This document shows positions 24,889 through 33,771 of a stretch of DNA of 64,000 nucleotides, piece by piece. This DNA comes from Paraburkholderia unamae (GTDB taxonomy: Bacteria; Pseudomonadota; Gammaproteobacteria; Burkholderiales; Burkholderiaceae). How positions within the stretch are numbered: the stretch's first letter is position 1; each line of letters begins with the position of its first letter. The notes below the pieces were generated by a model. It was not told where the DNA came from. It was given only the letters and a program-made list of their open reading frames with translations, and searched no databases. The DNA lies in the NCBI RefSeq assembly GCF_003268775.1, contig NZ_QLSU01000010.1:1-64000 (forward strand). The letters are read 5' to 3'. Position numbers and translations under genes: made by a program.

Positions 24889-26565
24889 TCAATCTTCCGT
24901 GCGCGTGCCCAGTTCGGGCCGCACCGCTGCGAGCGCCTCATGTAACGTAGGATAGATGTTCGCCACGCCGATCACGGGCGTGATGCCATGCCGGTCCATG
25001 TCCGCATGCAAATAGCGGTTCACGCGCCCGAAAATCACCTTGACGCCGCGCTCGGCGAGCGCCGAGCAGAGGTCGATCACCGCCCGCCCCGCCGAATAAT
25101 CGAGGTCGGTGATCGCCGCCGCGTCGACGACGACGCAACGCACCGGCGACGGCGCCCTGTCGATCAGCAACCGCAGTTCGTCCACGAACAGATGGTCGTT
25201 TGCATAGAACAGGTCCGCGCCGAAGCGATAAACGATCAATCCGGGCGCGGTGATCTGGCCGGCCTGCGCGGGTTCGGGCAGCCAGTGGCCCTCCTCGTTC
25301 GGCACGAGCACCATGGTGTGCGGGCGATAGCTGTGGCGCACATGGCGCAGCAGCGACAGGCCGATTGCGATGAGGATGCCGTTCTCCACGCCGATCACGA
25401 CCACGGCGAGCGCCGTCGTCACCGCGAGCCGGAATTCGCCGGGACTCTCGCGGCGGATGTCGATCAACTGGCGAATGTTCACGAGCCCCACGGCGATCGT
25501 AAACACGATCGCGGCCAGCACGCAGTGCGGCAGGTATTGCAGCAGACGGCTGAAAAACAGCAACACCACGAGCACCACGCCCGCGAACACGAGTTGCGCG
25601 AACTGGCTGCGCGCGCCGGCCTGGTCGGCCATGGCGGTTTGCGTGAGGCTGCCGTTCACGACAAAGGCGCCGCTCATCGAGGCCGCCACGTTCGCGGCAG
25701 CGAGGCCGAGGATGTTCGCGTCCTCGTCGGTGCGCTCGCCGTAGCGCTCGGCAAACGCGCGGCTCGTGGCGGCGCTCTGCGCGACGATGATGACGAAGCA
25801 GGAGGCCGCCACCTGCAACAGGTCGATCATCTGGAACCAGCCCACGGCGGGAAAGCTCAGTCGCGGCATGCCGCCCTGTACCGGGCCGATCACCGAGATG
25901 CCGTGGCCCGCGAAGTTCATCGCGGCGCTCAAGGCAATGCTGCCCGCCACGGCGACGAGCGGCACCGGCCAGCGCGGCCGGTAGCGCTTGAAGATCAGAA
26001 TGGCGGCGACGACGGCCACGGCGATGCCGAGCGTGGGCCAATGGATGTCGGACAACTGCGTGACGATCTGCTTGACCTGAAGCACCGTGCGCCGCGAATT
26101 GACGGTAAGGCCGAGCATGTCGCCGAGCATTGCCACGCCCACCTGCACGCCTACGCCCGTGAGAAAACCCGCAAGCACGGTGCGCGAGAGAAAGTCGGCG
26201 AGAAAGCCCAGCCGGAACACGCGAGCGATCAGCAGCATGATCGCGGTGAGCAAGGCGGTCATGCCCGCGAGCGCGACATATTCCGCGCTCGACGGCGTGG
26301 CCATGGTGGTCAGGCGGCTCGCGAAAATGGTGGCCGTGGCCGAATCGGCGGCCACCACGAGATGCCGAGATGCGCCGAAGAGTGCGAACGCAACGAGTGG
26401 CAAAAAGCCGGTATAGAGGCCGGTGACGGCAGGCATGCCCGCGATGCGCGCATAGCCGAGCAGTTGCGGCACGTTCATCGAGGCGAGTTGCACGCCGGCC
26501 AGCGCGTCGCGTATTGCCGAGGCGCGCGAAAGCGGCCGTACACCACGAAACAGTTCAAACGCCAT
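24889..26565 (-). CDS. SulP-family anion permease with STAS domain
   Basis: A 558-residue SulP transporter. About 11 to 12 hydrophobic helices fill residues 1-410, beginning with the family sequence AGVQLASMNVPQLLGYARIAGMPAVTGLY. The C-terminal 130 residues form a STAS domain (GLIVYRFGADLFYANDHLF, then VVDAAAITDLDYSAGRAVI). Bacterial members carry sulfate, bicarbonate or dicarboxylates. No carbonic anhydrase or sulfur-assimilation gene is adjacent, so the ion cannot be assigned. The gene is monocistronic, bounded upstream by the terminator behind spoVR. Confidence 0.93.
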   Translation of the reverse strand: MAFELFRGVRPLSRASAIRDALAGVQLASMNVPQLLGYARIAGMPAVTGLYTGFLPLVAFALFGASRHLVVAADSATATIFASRLTTMATPSSAEYVALAGMTALLTAIMLLIARVFRLGFLADFLSRTVLAGFLTGVGVQVGVAMLGDMLGLTVNSRRTVLQVKQIVTQLSDIHWPTLGIAVAVVAAILIFKRYRPRWPVPLVAVAGSIALSAAMNFAGHGISVIGPVQGGMPRLSFPAVGWFQMIDLLQVAASCFVIIVAQSAATSRAFAERYGERTDEDANILGLAAANVAASMSGAFVVNGSLTQTAMADQAGARSQFAQLVFAGVVLVVLLFFSRLLQYLPHCVLAAIVFTIAVGLVNIRQLIDIRRESPGEFRLAVTTALAVVVIGVENGILIAIGLSLLRHVRHSYRPHTMVLVPNEEGHWLPEPAQAGQITAPGLIVYRFGADLFYANDHLFVDELRLLIDRAPSPVRCVVVDAAAITDLDYSAGRAVIDLCSALAERGVKVIFGRVNRYLHADMDRHGITPVIGVANIYPTLHEALAAVRPELGTRTED

Positions 26566-26693
26566 TACGCCATCCTTTCGAATTCCACATCTGCGTGCGG
26601 TCCTCTTTCTGCGGGTTCAGTGGCGCAGTATGTTAGCGCGGTGTGGCGTTGCGGCGCCTGTTCGATTGCAGCGCCGTTGCGCGCGCATCAATG

Positions 26694-26721
26694 AAAAGAG
26701 GCCAGCCCGCAGGCTGGCCTC
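26694..26721 (-). terminator. Rho-independent terminator after spoVR
   Basis: On the minus strand the stem GAGGCCAGCC with its exact complement and a 4-base loop is followed by TTTTCATT. It lies about 40 bases behind the SpoVR stop and closes the prkA-yeaH-spoVR group. Confidence 0.88.
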
Positions 26722-26759
26722 GTGACTTACACGCTCAATCCGGCGACGGAGGCAGGCGG

Positions 26760-28484
26760 CTATACCCGCACCGGCGGCGGCATGTAACGGCATTCATAGC
26801 GCTTTCTCACCGTGCCGTTCTCGTCCACGCTTTCGAGGAATACGTCGAACTGCCACAGGCGCGCCATGTGGCGCAGCACTTCGTCGGAGTCGCTCGACAG
26901 GTGGCGATTGTCGCTCATGAAGTGACGCAGCGTGAGGCTGCGATCGCCGCGCGTGTTCACCGACCACACCTGGATGTTCGGCTCGCGGTGATGCATGTCG
27001 TACTGCCGCGAGAGCGCCTGGCGCACGTACTGGTAGCCGCTTTCGTCGTGAATGGCCGAGACTTCGAGCGCGTCGCGCATGTCGTCGTCGAGCACCGAGA
27101 AGAGGCGCATTTCGCGGATCAGATGCGGCGACAGATACTGCGCAATGAAGCTCTCGTCCTTGAAGTTGCGCATGGCATAGTGCATCGCCTTGAGCCACGG
27201 GCTGCCCGCCAGTTCGGGGAACCACTTGCGGTCCTCCTCCGTGGGGTTTTCGCAGATGCGGCGAATGTCGCTCATCATCGAAAACCCGAGCGCATACGGA
27301 TTGATGCCGCTGTAATACGGCTTCGTCACCGGCGGCTGATAGATCACGTTGCTGTGCGAATGCAGGAACTCCATCATGAAGCCGTCTTCGAGCTTACCCT
27401 GTGCATAGAGCGTATTGAGCAGCGTGTAATGCCAGAACGTGGCCCAGCCTTCGTTCATGACCTGGGTCTGCCGCTGCGGATAGAAGTACTGACCGATCTT
27501 GCGCACGATGCGAATGACCTCGCGCTCCCAAGGTTCGAGCAGCGGCGAGTTCTTCTCTGCGAAGTACAGCAGGTTCTCCTGCGGCTCGGGCGGAAAGCGC
27601 TCGTCGATTTCCTCGGCAATCGGCATTTGCTGCTTGGGCAGCGTGCGCCACAGTTCGTTGACCTGCGACTGAAGGTAAGCCTCGCGTTCGCGCCGCATGG
27701 CGGCTTCGCGTTCCAGCGAAAGCTTTTGCGGACGTTTGTAGCGGTCCACGCCATAGTTCATGAGCGCATGGCACGAGTCGAGCAACTCCTCCACGCGGTC
27801 CAGACCAAAACGCTCCTCGCATTCGGCGATGTAGTTCTTCGCGTAGACGAGGTAATCGATGATGGCGTGCGCGTCCGTCCACAAGCGGAACAGGTAGTTG
27901 CCCTTGAAGAACGAGTTGTGCCCGTACGCGGCGTGCGCGATCACGAGCGCCTGCATCGTCATGGTGTTCTCTTCCATGAGGTACGCGATGCAGGGATTGG
28001 AGTTGATGACGATCTCGTAGGCGAGACCCATCTGGCCGCGGCGGTAGCTTTTCTCGGTCGAGAGAAAATGCTTGCCGAACGACCAGTGGCGATAGTTCAC
28101 CGGCATGCCGACGGACGCATACGCGTCCATCATCTGCTCGGCGCTGATCAATTCGAGCTGAATGGGGTAGACATCCAGTTCATATTGCTCTGCAACATGC
28201 GAGATATGTGTGTCGTACTCCTCGATGAGTTCGAAGGTCCAGTCAGATGGGCACGGCAACGGCCGTCGGTCGGCTACGTTCATTTGCACTTCCCTTTGCT
28301 GGGCGAGCCCATGCTCCTTGTGGCGAGCAGCCCCGGCGGCATGTCCGGGCGCTTCGGCGTCTTCGCGATGGCCGGGCGTGTGCCCGGCATCGTGATCGCC
28401 ATGATGCCCTTTTTCGTGGCCGCTCGTTTTGCGGCGCTCCGGCTCGTAGCCGCGCGCCTCGTTGTGCAGGTGGCGTGTCGTCAT
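26760..28484 (-). CDS. SpoVR-family protein with His-rich N-terminal extension
   Basis: A 574-residue SpoVR protein, the family of E. coli YcgB (about 510 residues). Family motifs include SVGMPVNYRHWSFGKHF, AYEIVINSNPCIAYLMEEN, GHNSFFKGNYLF and MNEGWATFWHYTLL. Residues 1-67 are an extra segment rich in His, Gly and charge (HEKGHHGDHDAGHTPGH), absent from the usual family length. Two starts compete. The ATG at 28484 overlaps the yeaH stop as ATGA, favouring coupling. The ATG at 28283 follows AAGGGAAG and would give 507 residues. Codons in the extension are GC-ending like real coding DNA. The role of SpoVR is unclear; it travels with prkA and yeaH in stress and stationary phase. Confidence 0.88.
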   Translation of the reverse strand: MTTRHLHNEARGYEPERRKTSGHEKGHHGDHDAGHTPGHREDAEAPGHAAGAARHKEHGLAQQREVQMNVADRRPLPCPSDWTFELIEEYDTHISHVAEQYELDVYPIQLELISAEQMMDAYASVGMPVNYRHWSFGKHFLSTEKSYRRGQMGLAYEIVINSNPCIAYLMEENTMTMQALVIAHAAYGHNSFFKGNYLFRLWTDAHAIIDYLVYAKNYIAECEERFGLDRVEELLDSCHALMNYGVDRYKRPQKLSLEREAAMRREREAYLQSQVNELWRTLPKQQMPIAEEIDERFPPEPQENLLYFAEKNSPLLEPWEREVIRIVRKIGQYFYPQRQTQVMNEGWATFWHYTLLNTLYAQGKLEDGFMMEFLHSHSNVIYQPPVTKPYYSGINPYALGFSMMSDIRRICENPTEEDRKWFPELAGSPWLKAMHYAMRNFKDESFIAQYLSPHLIREMRLFSVLDDDMRDALEVSAIHDESGYQYVRQALSRQYDMHHREPNIQVWSVNTRGDRSLTLRHFMSDNRHLSSDSDEVLRHMARLWQFDVFLESVDENGTVRKRYECRYMPPPVRV

Positions 28485-29749
28485 GAGTGCTCCACCTGTT
28501 TTTCAAACAGCTCCCGGAACACCGGGTAGATGTCCGCCGCGGTGTCGACCTTCTTCATCGCCAGATGCGGTTCGGTGAGGGCCAGTTGAGCATATTCGAG
28601 CCAGAGGTTCTGCTCTTCCGGCGTAACCTGAATATACGCAAAATAGCGCACCTGAGGCAGGATGTCATCCGCAAGGATCTTCCGGCACTTGGGCGAATCG
28701 TCTGTCCAATTGTCGCCGTCCGAGGCCTGCGCGCCGTAGATGTTCCAGTCGCTCGGCGAATAACGCTCCTCGATCACTTTTTTCATCAGCTCCAGCGCGC
28801 TCGACACGACCGTGCCGCCGCTTTCGGTGGAATGGAAAAACGTATCCTCGTCCACTTCCTCGGCGCGCGTATGGTGGCGAATGAAGACCACCTCGATCTT
28901 CTCGTAGTTGCGCTTGAGAAACAGATACAGAAGGATGAAGAAGCGTTTGGAAAGGTCCTTGCGCTGCTCGTCCATCGAGCCCGAGACATCCATCAGACAG
29001 AACATCACGGCCTGGCTCGACGGCTGCGGCTGCTTCACGCGGTTCACGTAACGCAGGTCGAACGGATCGATAAACGGAATGCGCCAGATGCGCCCGCGCA
29101 GATGGTGGATCTGCTCCTCGAGCAGCGCGATCTCTTCGCGCCGGTCGGCCGGATCGGCCTTGAGCACTTCGAGCTGCTCTTCGAGCACATGCAGCTCGTT
29201 GACGAGCGGCGCGCCCAGTGCGATACGCCGCCCGAGCGCGCTGCGCAGCGAACGTACGACGTCGATGTTGTTGGGCGTGCCTTCGGCGGCCCAGCCCGCG
29301 CGGATGCTCTTCCACGTGGGCACGGCCATGAGATGCGTCTTGACGAGACGCGGCAGTTCGAGGTCGTCGAAGAAGTACTGCATGAACTCTTCGCGCGAGA
29401 GTTCGAACACGAAGTCGTCCTGACCTTCGCCTTCGTTGCTCGCCTGGCTGCCGCCACCACCCCCGCCGCCTTGCGGCCGCGGAATGCGGTCGCCGCGCAC
29501 GTAGTCCTCGTTGCCGGGATGAACCATTTCGCGCTTGCCGCCGGGGCCGTGACGGAACGACGGCTCGGCAATGTCCTTGCGCGGAATGGTGATGCTCTGG
29601 TTACTCTGTATGTCCTTGATGCTGCGGTCACGCACCGCTTCCGAGACGGCGTGACGAATATAGTTCTTCACGCGGCGCAAAAAGCGCTCGCGGTTAGCAA
29701 TGCTCTTGTTCTTGCCGGCTAGCCTGCGGTCGATGATTTGATGAAGCAC
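28481..29749 (-). CDS. yeaH: YeaH/YhbH family (DUF444) protein with VWA-like domain
   Basis: A 422-residue DUF444 protein. The N-terminal 100 residues are basic, start MLHQIIDRRLAGKNKSIANRE and include a poly-Gly linker (GGGGGGGS) after RGDRIPRPQ. The C-terminal half is a von Willebrand A-like domain with the MIDAS-type motif LMDVSGSMDEQRKDL and a later ESGGTVVSSALEL. The start is GTG behind GGGAGACT. In E. coli yeaG and yeaH form a unit expressed under starvation and RpoS control. Here prkA (yeaG) lies upstream on the same strand and spoVR overlaps the stop, the conserved three-gene order. The partner may be a substrate or scaffold of the kinase. Confidence 0.95.
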   Translation of the reverse strand: MLHQIIDRRLAGKNKSIANRERFLRRVKNYIRHAVSEAVRDRSIKDIQSNQSITIPRKDIAEPSFRHGPGGKREMVHPGNEDYVRGDRIPRPQGGGGGGGSQASNEGEGQDDFVFELSREEFMQYFFDDLELPRLVKTHLMAVPTWKSIRAGWAAEGTPNNIDVVRSLRSALGRRIALGAPLVNELHVLEEQLEVLKADPADRREEIALLEEQIHHLRGRIWRIPFIDPFDLRYVNRVKQPQPSSQAVMFCLMDVSGSMDEQRKDLSKRFFILLYLFLKRNYEKIEVVFIRHHTRAEEVDEDTFFHSTESGGTVVSSALELMKKVIEERYSPSDWNIYGAQASDGDNWTDDSPKCRKILADDILPQVRYFAYIQVTPEEQNLWLEYAQLALTEPHLAMKKVDTAADIYPVFRELFEKQVEHS

Positions 29750-29934
29750 ATCCAGTCTCCCGCTCCAGTTTCGAATGGGCGAGGTGCGCAGTGTTTGCTT
29801 GCCGCGTATGCCATCGTGCGTGCCGCGTTCACCCGCTCACGGCCACGCGGCCTGCGCCCCGCCGGATGTCCTGGCGCGCCGCCGCGTTCGCCTATGCGGC
29901 GCGGCGGCGCACCTGGACGGTAAAGCCTCTTCGT

Positions 29935-31857
29935 TCACGACGACTTGCGCACGCGCAGATACCAGTCGCAGAGCAACCGGACCTGCTTCGGCGTGTAGCC
30001 CTTCGCCACCATGCGATTGACGAAGTCTTCGTGCTTGCGCTGCTCTTCCGCCGATCCTTTCGCATTGAACGAGATGACCGGCAAAAGTTCTTCCGTATTC
30101 GAGAACATTTTCTTCTCGATCACCACGCGCAGTTTCTCGTAGCTGATCCAGGCCGGGTTCTTGCCGGCGTTGGCCGCTCGCGCGCGCAGCACGAAGTTCA
30201 CGATCTCGTTGCGGAAGTCCTTCGGATTACTGATGCCCGCGGGCTTCTCGATCTTCTCCAGCTCCGCATTCAACGCGGCGCGATCGAAGCTTTCGCCGGT
30301 GTCATGGTCGCGGAACTCCTGGTCCTGAATCCAGAAGTCGGCGTACGTGACATAGCGGTCGAAAATGTTCTGCCCGTATTCGGAATACGATTCGAGGTAA
30401 GCGGTCTGAATCTCCTTGCCGATGAACTCGGCGTAACGCGACGCCAGCACGTCCTTCACGAACGAGAGATACTTCTGCTCGGTTTCCGGCGGGAACTGCT
30501 CGCGCTCGATCTGCTGTTCGAGCACGTACATGAGGTGCACCGGATTCGCGGCGACTTCGGTCGAATCGAAGTTGAACACGCGCGAGAGGATCTTGAACGC
30601 GAAACGCGTGGAGACCCCGTTCATACCTTCGTCCACGCCGGCGAAGTCGCGATACTCCTGGTATGACTTCGCTTTTGGATCGGTGTCCTTGAGGTTCTCG
30701 CCGTCGTACACCTGCATCTTCGAGAACAGACTCGAATTCTCGGGTTCCGCGAGGCGCGTGAGCACCGAGAACTGCGACATCATCTTGAGCGTGCCCGGCG
30801 CGCATACGGCCTCGGCCAGCGACGAATTGCGCAGCAGCTTCTCGTAGATCTTCATCTCTTCCGAGTAGCGCAGGCAGTACGGCACCTTCACCACGAAGAT
30901 ACGATCGAGCAGTGCCTCGTTGTTGCGGTTGTTGCGGAACGCCTTCCACTCCGACTCGTTCGAGTGCGCGAGGATGATGCCGTTGAACGGGATCGCGCCG
31001 AATCCTTCGGTGCCCTTGAAGTTGCCTTCCTGGGTGGCGGTGAGCAGCGGGTGCAACACCTTGATCGGCGCCTTGAACATTTCCACGAATTCGAGCAAGC
31101 CCTGATTCGCGAGACACAGGCCGCCGGAGTAGCTATACGCGTCCGCGTCGTCCTGGGCGTATTGCTCGAGCTTGCGGATGTCGACCTTGCCGACGAGCGA
31201 GGAGATGTCCTGATTGTTCTCGTCGCCAGGCTCGGTCTTCGCGATGCCGATCTGGCGCAGGATGGAAGGATAGCGGCGCACCACGCGGAACTTGCGGATG
31301 TCGCCGTTGTACTCGTGCAGACGCTTGACCGCCCACGGGCTCAGGATGCTCTTCAGGTAACGGCGCGGAATGCCGTACTGCTCTTCGAGTATGGGACCGT
31401 CCTCGTCGTAATCGAAGAGACCGAGCGGCGACTCGTTCACGGGCGAGCCCTTGATCGAGTAGAACGGCACGCGCTCCATGAGCTGCTTCAGACGCTCGGC
31501 AATGGAGGACTTGCCGCCGCCCACCGGACCAAGCAAATAGAGAATCTGCTTCTTTTCTTCGAGTCCTTGCGCCGCATGGCGGAAGTACGCGACGACCTGC
31601 TCGATCACGTCTTCCATGCCATAGAACTCGCGGAATGCGGGATACACCTTGATGACCTTGTTCGCAAAAATACGCGACAGGCGCGGATCGTTACGAGTGT
31701 CGATCTGTTCGGGTTCGCCGATTGCCGTCAGCATGCGTTCGCCAGCCGTGGCGTACGCATTGGGATCTTCCTTGCAGAGCGCGAGATACTCCTCGAGCGA
31801 GAACTCCTCCTCTCGCGTTTTTTCGAAGCGGGTCGCGAAGCTGCTGTAGATATCCAT
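29935..31857 (-). CDS. prkA: PrkA-family serine protein kinase (YeaG)
   Basis: A 640-residue kinase of the PrkA/YeaG family. It has an N-terminal AAA+-like domain with Walker A GPVGGGKSS at about residues 110-118 and Walker B-like GIILAHSNESEW. The C-terminal domain is related to eukaryotic-type kinase fold (DKPAGI-like segments such as EKIEKPAGISNPKDFRNEIV). The start ATG follows AGGAGGTAGC. It is the first gene of the prkA-yeaH-spoVR group, linked in other bacteria with nitrogen starvation and stationary phase. A 77-base gap of AT-richer DNA before 31935 could carry its promoter, but no clear sigma-54 element was seen. Confidence 0.96.
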   Translation of the reverse strand: MDIYSSFATRFEKTREEEFSLEEYLALCKEDPNAYATAGERMLTAIGEPEQIDTRNDPRLSRIFANKVIKVYPAFREFYGMEDVIEQVVAYFRHAAQGLEEKKQILYLLGPVGGGKSSIAERLKQLMERVPFYSIKGSPVNESPLGLFDYDEDGPILEEQYGIPRRYLKSILSPWAVKRLHEYNGDIRKFRVVRRYPSILRQIGIAKTEPGDENNQDISSLVGKVDIRKLEQYAQDDADAYSYSGGLCLANQGLLEFVEMFKAPIKVLHPLLTATQEGNFKGTEGFGAIPFNGIILAHSNESEWKAFRNNRNNEALLDRIFVVKVPYCLRYSEEMKIYEKLLRNSSLAEAVCAPGTLKMMSQFSVLTRLAEPENSSLFSKMQVYDGENLKDTDPKAKSYQEYRDFAGVDEGMNGVSTRFAFKILSRVFNFDSTEVAANPVHLMYVLEQQIEREQFPPETEQKYLSFVKDVLASRYAEFIGKEIQTAYLESYSEYGQNIFDRYVTYADFWIQDQEFRDHDTGESFDRAALNAELEKIEKPAGISNPKDFRNEIVNFVLRARAANAGKNPAWISYEKLRVVIEKKMFSNTEELLPVISFNAKGSAEEQRKHEDFVNRMVAKGYTPKQVRLLCDWYLRVRKSS

Positions 31858-32530
31858 GCTACCTCCTCGCCGAGATCTGCGACCGATGTCGTGCGCGGCG
31901 CGCTATTCGGAAACGACATCGCTCAAATTCATCCTAAACCCTTTTGAAATTTTTCGCACCGTAAAATCGCGCCGGATGTGCCCTTCAAAGCTAAGCATTT
32001 TTGAGCGCTTGGAGGTCGTCATAGTACGCCTTACAATGATCTTCCCCACTGGTGCAAATTTCAGACCGGGCTCGCTTTCCCTCACTCCCGCCGCGACAAA
32101 ACGGCTTGCCTGGCCTCTTCGCCGCAACACACCATTTCGCCTTGCTCCGCACACCTTTCGGCGCGACGGCATACGCAGCGCTTCTTCCTCAAACGCATCA
32201 GCACAGCGTCGGTGCACAACGACCCGTAACGTTTTGTTCGTTACCTCGCGCAGCGCGCGGCGGCATGGCTGTTGTGAGTACGCGTCAATGCGATTTTTTT
32301 CCCTTTTTACGCGTCGATTTCGCCAGGGTCGGTGAGTTGGCGCGCATTGCGCGTCGTGTTCCGATAAGCGCGAACGGGACGTCATGACTTCGGCAAACAA
32401 TCCCTTTCGGCCGTAGTGGTTTTCCCGCTGCCATGAGTTTGCTGTGATAGCAGCCAAAGACAAATGCGCCGTCAAAATGACGCGCGTGACAGATTGCGCA
32501 AGCGCCCGTTCGCGAGGCGTGTAACACGCA
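31858..32530. other. Long intergenic region upstream of prkA; no supported gene
   Basis: About 670 bases between the PrkA start and the next terminator. Open frames here have no family likeness, no ribosome site and irregular composition. The first 100 bases next to prkA are AT-rich and should carry its promoter. I looked for a -24/-12 sigma-54 site on the minus strand and saw none. An sRNA or long 5-prime leader is possible but unsupported. Confidence 0.5.
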
Positions 32531-32570
32531 GAAAAAAAGGCCGCCACGCAGTGCGCATGGCGGCCTTTCA
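32531..32570 (-). terminator. Rho-independent terminator after the hydratase gene
   Basis: On the minus strand, AAGGCCGCCA and its complement enclose an 11-base loop and lead into TTTTTTT. It lies about 60 bases after the stop of the minus-strand hydratase gene at 32631. Confidence 0.9.
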
Positions 32571-32630
32571 TTACAGCGATTGTGACAGGCGCGACGCGTA
32601 TCTGTTACACACCGCGCACCCGCTTATCAG

Positions 32631-33392
32631 CTAGATAAATTCGATTTCGACTTCCCCGAGCCCGTCGATATGGCCGTGCAGGAGGCCCGGCTTGTCGATG
32701 CGATGCGCACCGACATAGGTGCCCGTCGTAACGGTCCATTCGGGCTCGATCGTGATGCCCATCGCCGCGCAGTGATTGACGAACCAGACGAGCAACTCGC
32801 GCGGGTCGCCCGCCGGGTTGCCCGGCGCCTCGGGCACGAGCGAGGCGCCGTCGAACGTCAGTTCGAGTTCGGGCGCGACGAAGTCGAGCGAGCGCGCCAG
32901 CGCCGGATACGGCAGCGCATGGCCCGTGATCAGCGCGCCATTGTTCTGCGCGTCGGCGAGCTGCGCGAGCGGCGCGACGTTGGGCCACTGGGCGAAACGG
33001 CTGTCAACGACCTCGATGGCCGGCAGGATCTGGCCCACGCGCGCGAGCACCTCGTCGCGCACGTAAGCTTCGGCGCGCGGCGCGATCGGTTCCGAAAAGC
33101 GAAAGGCGATCTCCAGCTCCACCAGCACGCGGAAGAACGAATGGCGCTCGAGGCGCGCGGGCGAGGCATGCACGAGCGGCGCCGGGATCGGCGCGCCGGA
33201 GGCGGGGCCGCCCGGCGCGCGTGCGCCGATTTTCCATCCGCCCGTAGTGGTGTCGAGCCCGGCGATCACCGCCTGCTGGATCGCATAAGCCGTTGCCGCG
33301 TCCGGCGGCACCCGCTCGGGCTCCAGGGTCTCGATCAGATGATGATGCCGGCGCGCTTGCACGAGGCGTTGCGCGAGATCGTCGTGCGTCAT
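32631..33392 (-). CDS. 2-keto-4-pentenoate hydratase/FAH-family protein
   Basis: A 253-residue member of the MhpD/HpaH branch of the fumarylacetoacetate hydrolase superfamily, enzymes that hydrate 2-oxo-4-pentenoate-type intermediates of aromatic ring degradation. Characteristic parts are AYAIQQAVIAGL, GGWKIGARAP, the metal-binding ELEIAFRFSEP (Glu pair) and VLARVGQILPAIEVVDSRF, and TTGTYVGAHRIDKPG near the end. The start is at 33392 behind AAGGAA; the longer frame to 33626 has no ribosome site. No other catabolic gene is adjacent, so the pathway cannot be named, and related decarboxylase or hydrolase activity is possible. Confidence 0.9.
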   Translation of the reverse strand: MTHDDLAQRLVQARRHHHLIETLEPERVPPDAATAYAIQQAVIAGLDTTTGGWKIGARAPGGPASGAPIPAPLVHASPARLERHSFFRVLVELEIAFRFSEPIAPRAEAYVRDEVLARVGQILPAIEVVDSRFAQWPNVAPLAQLADAQNNGALITGHALPYPALARSLDFVAPELELTFDGASLVPEAPGNPAGDPRELLVWFVNHCAAMGITIEPEWTVTTGTYVGAHRIDKPGLLHGHIDGLGEVEIEFI

Positions 33393-33686
33393 GTCTGGTT
33401 CCTTGTTTGTGCTGTCATGCGACGCCGGCGCTCGAAGCCGGCGCAATCCATCCTGCCTGGCGCGGTGCGCCCTCCCATGCCCGGCGGCCCGGACCGTCGT
33501 CCGCCCCGCGCCGCCTGCCCCGTACGGCCCGCACTCGTCCCTGCGCGGGACAACTCCCGCCCTGGGCCCGCGCGAGCGCCGCAGTGTAGCGCGTTCACCC
33601 GGCCACGCGAATGACACGGCTGACAATGTACCGTAACCGCGCGCGCGTGGCGCATCGCGGGGCCGCTTGCCAGGGTCAAAGTCTCA
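33393..33686. other. Intergenic region upstream of the hydratase gene
   Basis: About 290 bases between the hydratase start and the terminator of the chemoreceptor gene. It is GC-rich, with frames that mirror neighbouring coding composition but no recognisable domain or ribosome site. The hydratase promoter should be here; no specific element was recognised. Confidence 0.45.
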
Positions 33687-33712
33687 AAGAAAAAACCGCT
33701 GCATTGCAGCGG
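33687..33712 (-). terminator. Rho-independent terminator after the chemoreceptor gene
   Basis: On the minus strand the stem CCGCTGC with its complement GCAGCGG around a short loop is followed by TTTTTTCTTT. It lies 60 bases after the chemoreceptor stop. Confidence 0.85.
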
Positions 33713-33771
33713 CCGGAGGTTGTGTCGCGCGTGGCGGCGCATGACTGTCATGCCCGCGCCGTGGGTCAAGC

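Noticed and set aside
26643..28529. A 628-codon plus-strand open frame
   Set aside because: It mirrors the SpoVR gene on the other strand and has no ribosome site or family likeness.
31858..32000. A sigma-54 promoter for prkA
   Set aside because: I looked for the -24/-12 pattern on the minus strand because yeaGH homologues are starvation-controlled, but no good match was seen.
31903..32571. A 222-codon minus-strand open frame in the gap before prkA
   Set aside because: It starts inside a terminator hairpin, lacks a ribosome site and has no conserved segment; treated as non-coding.
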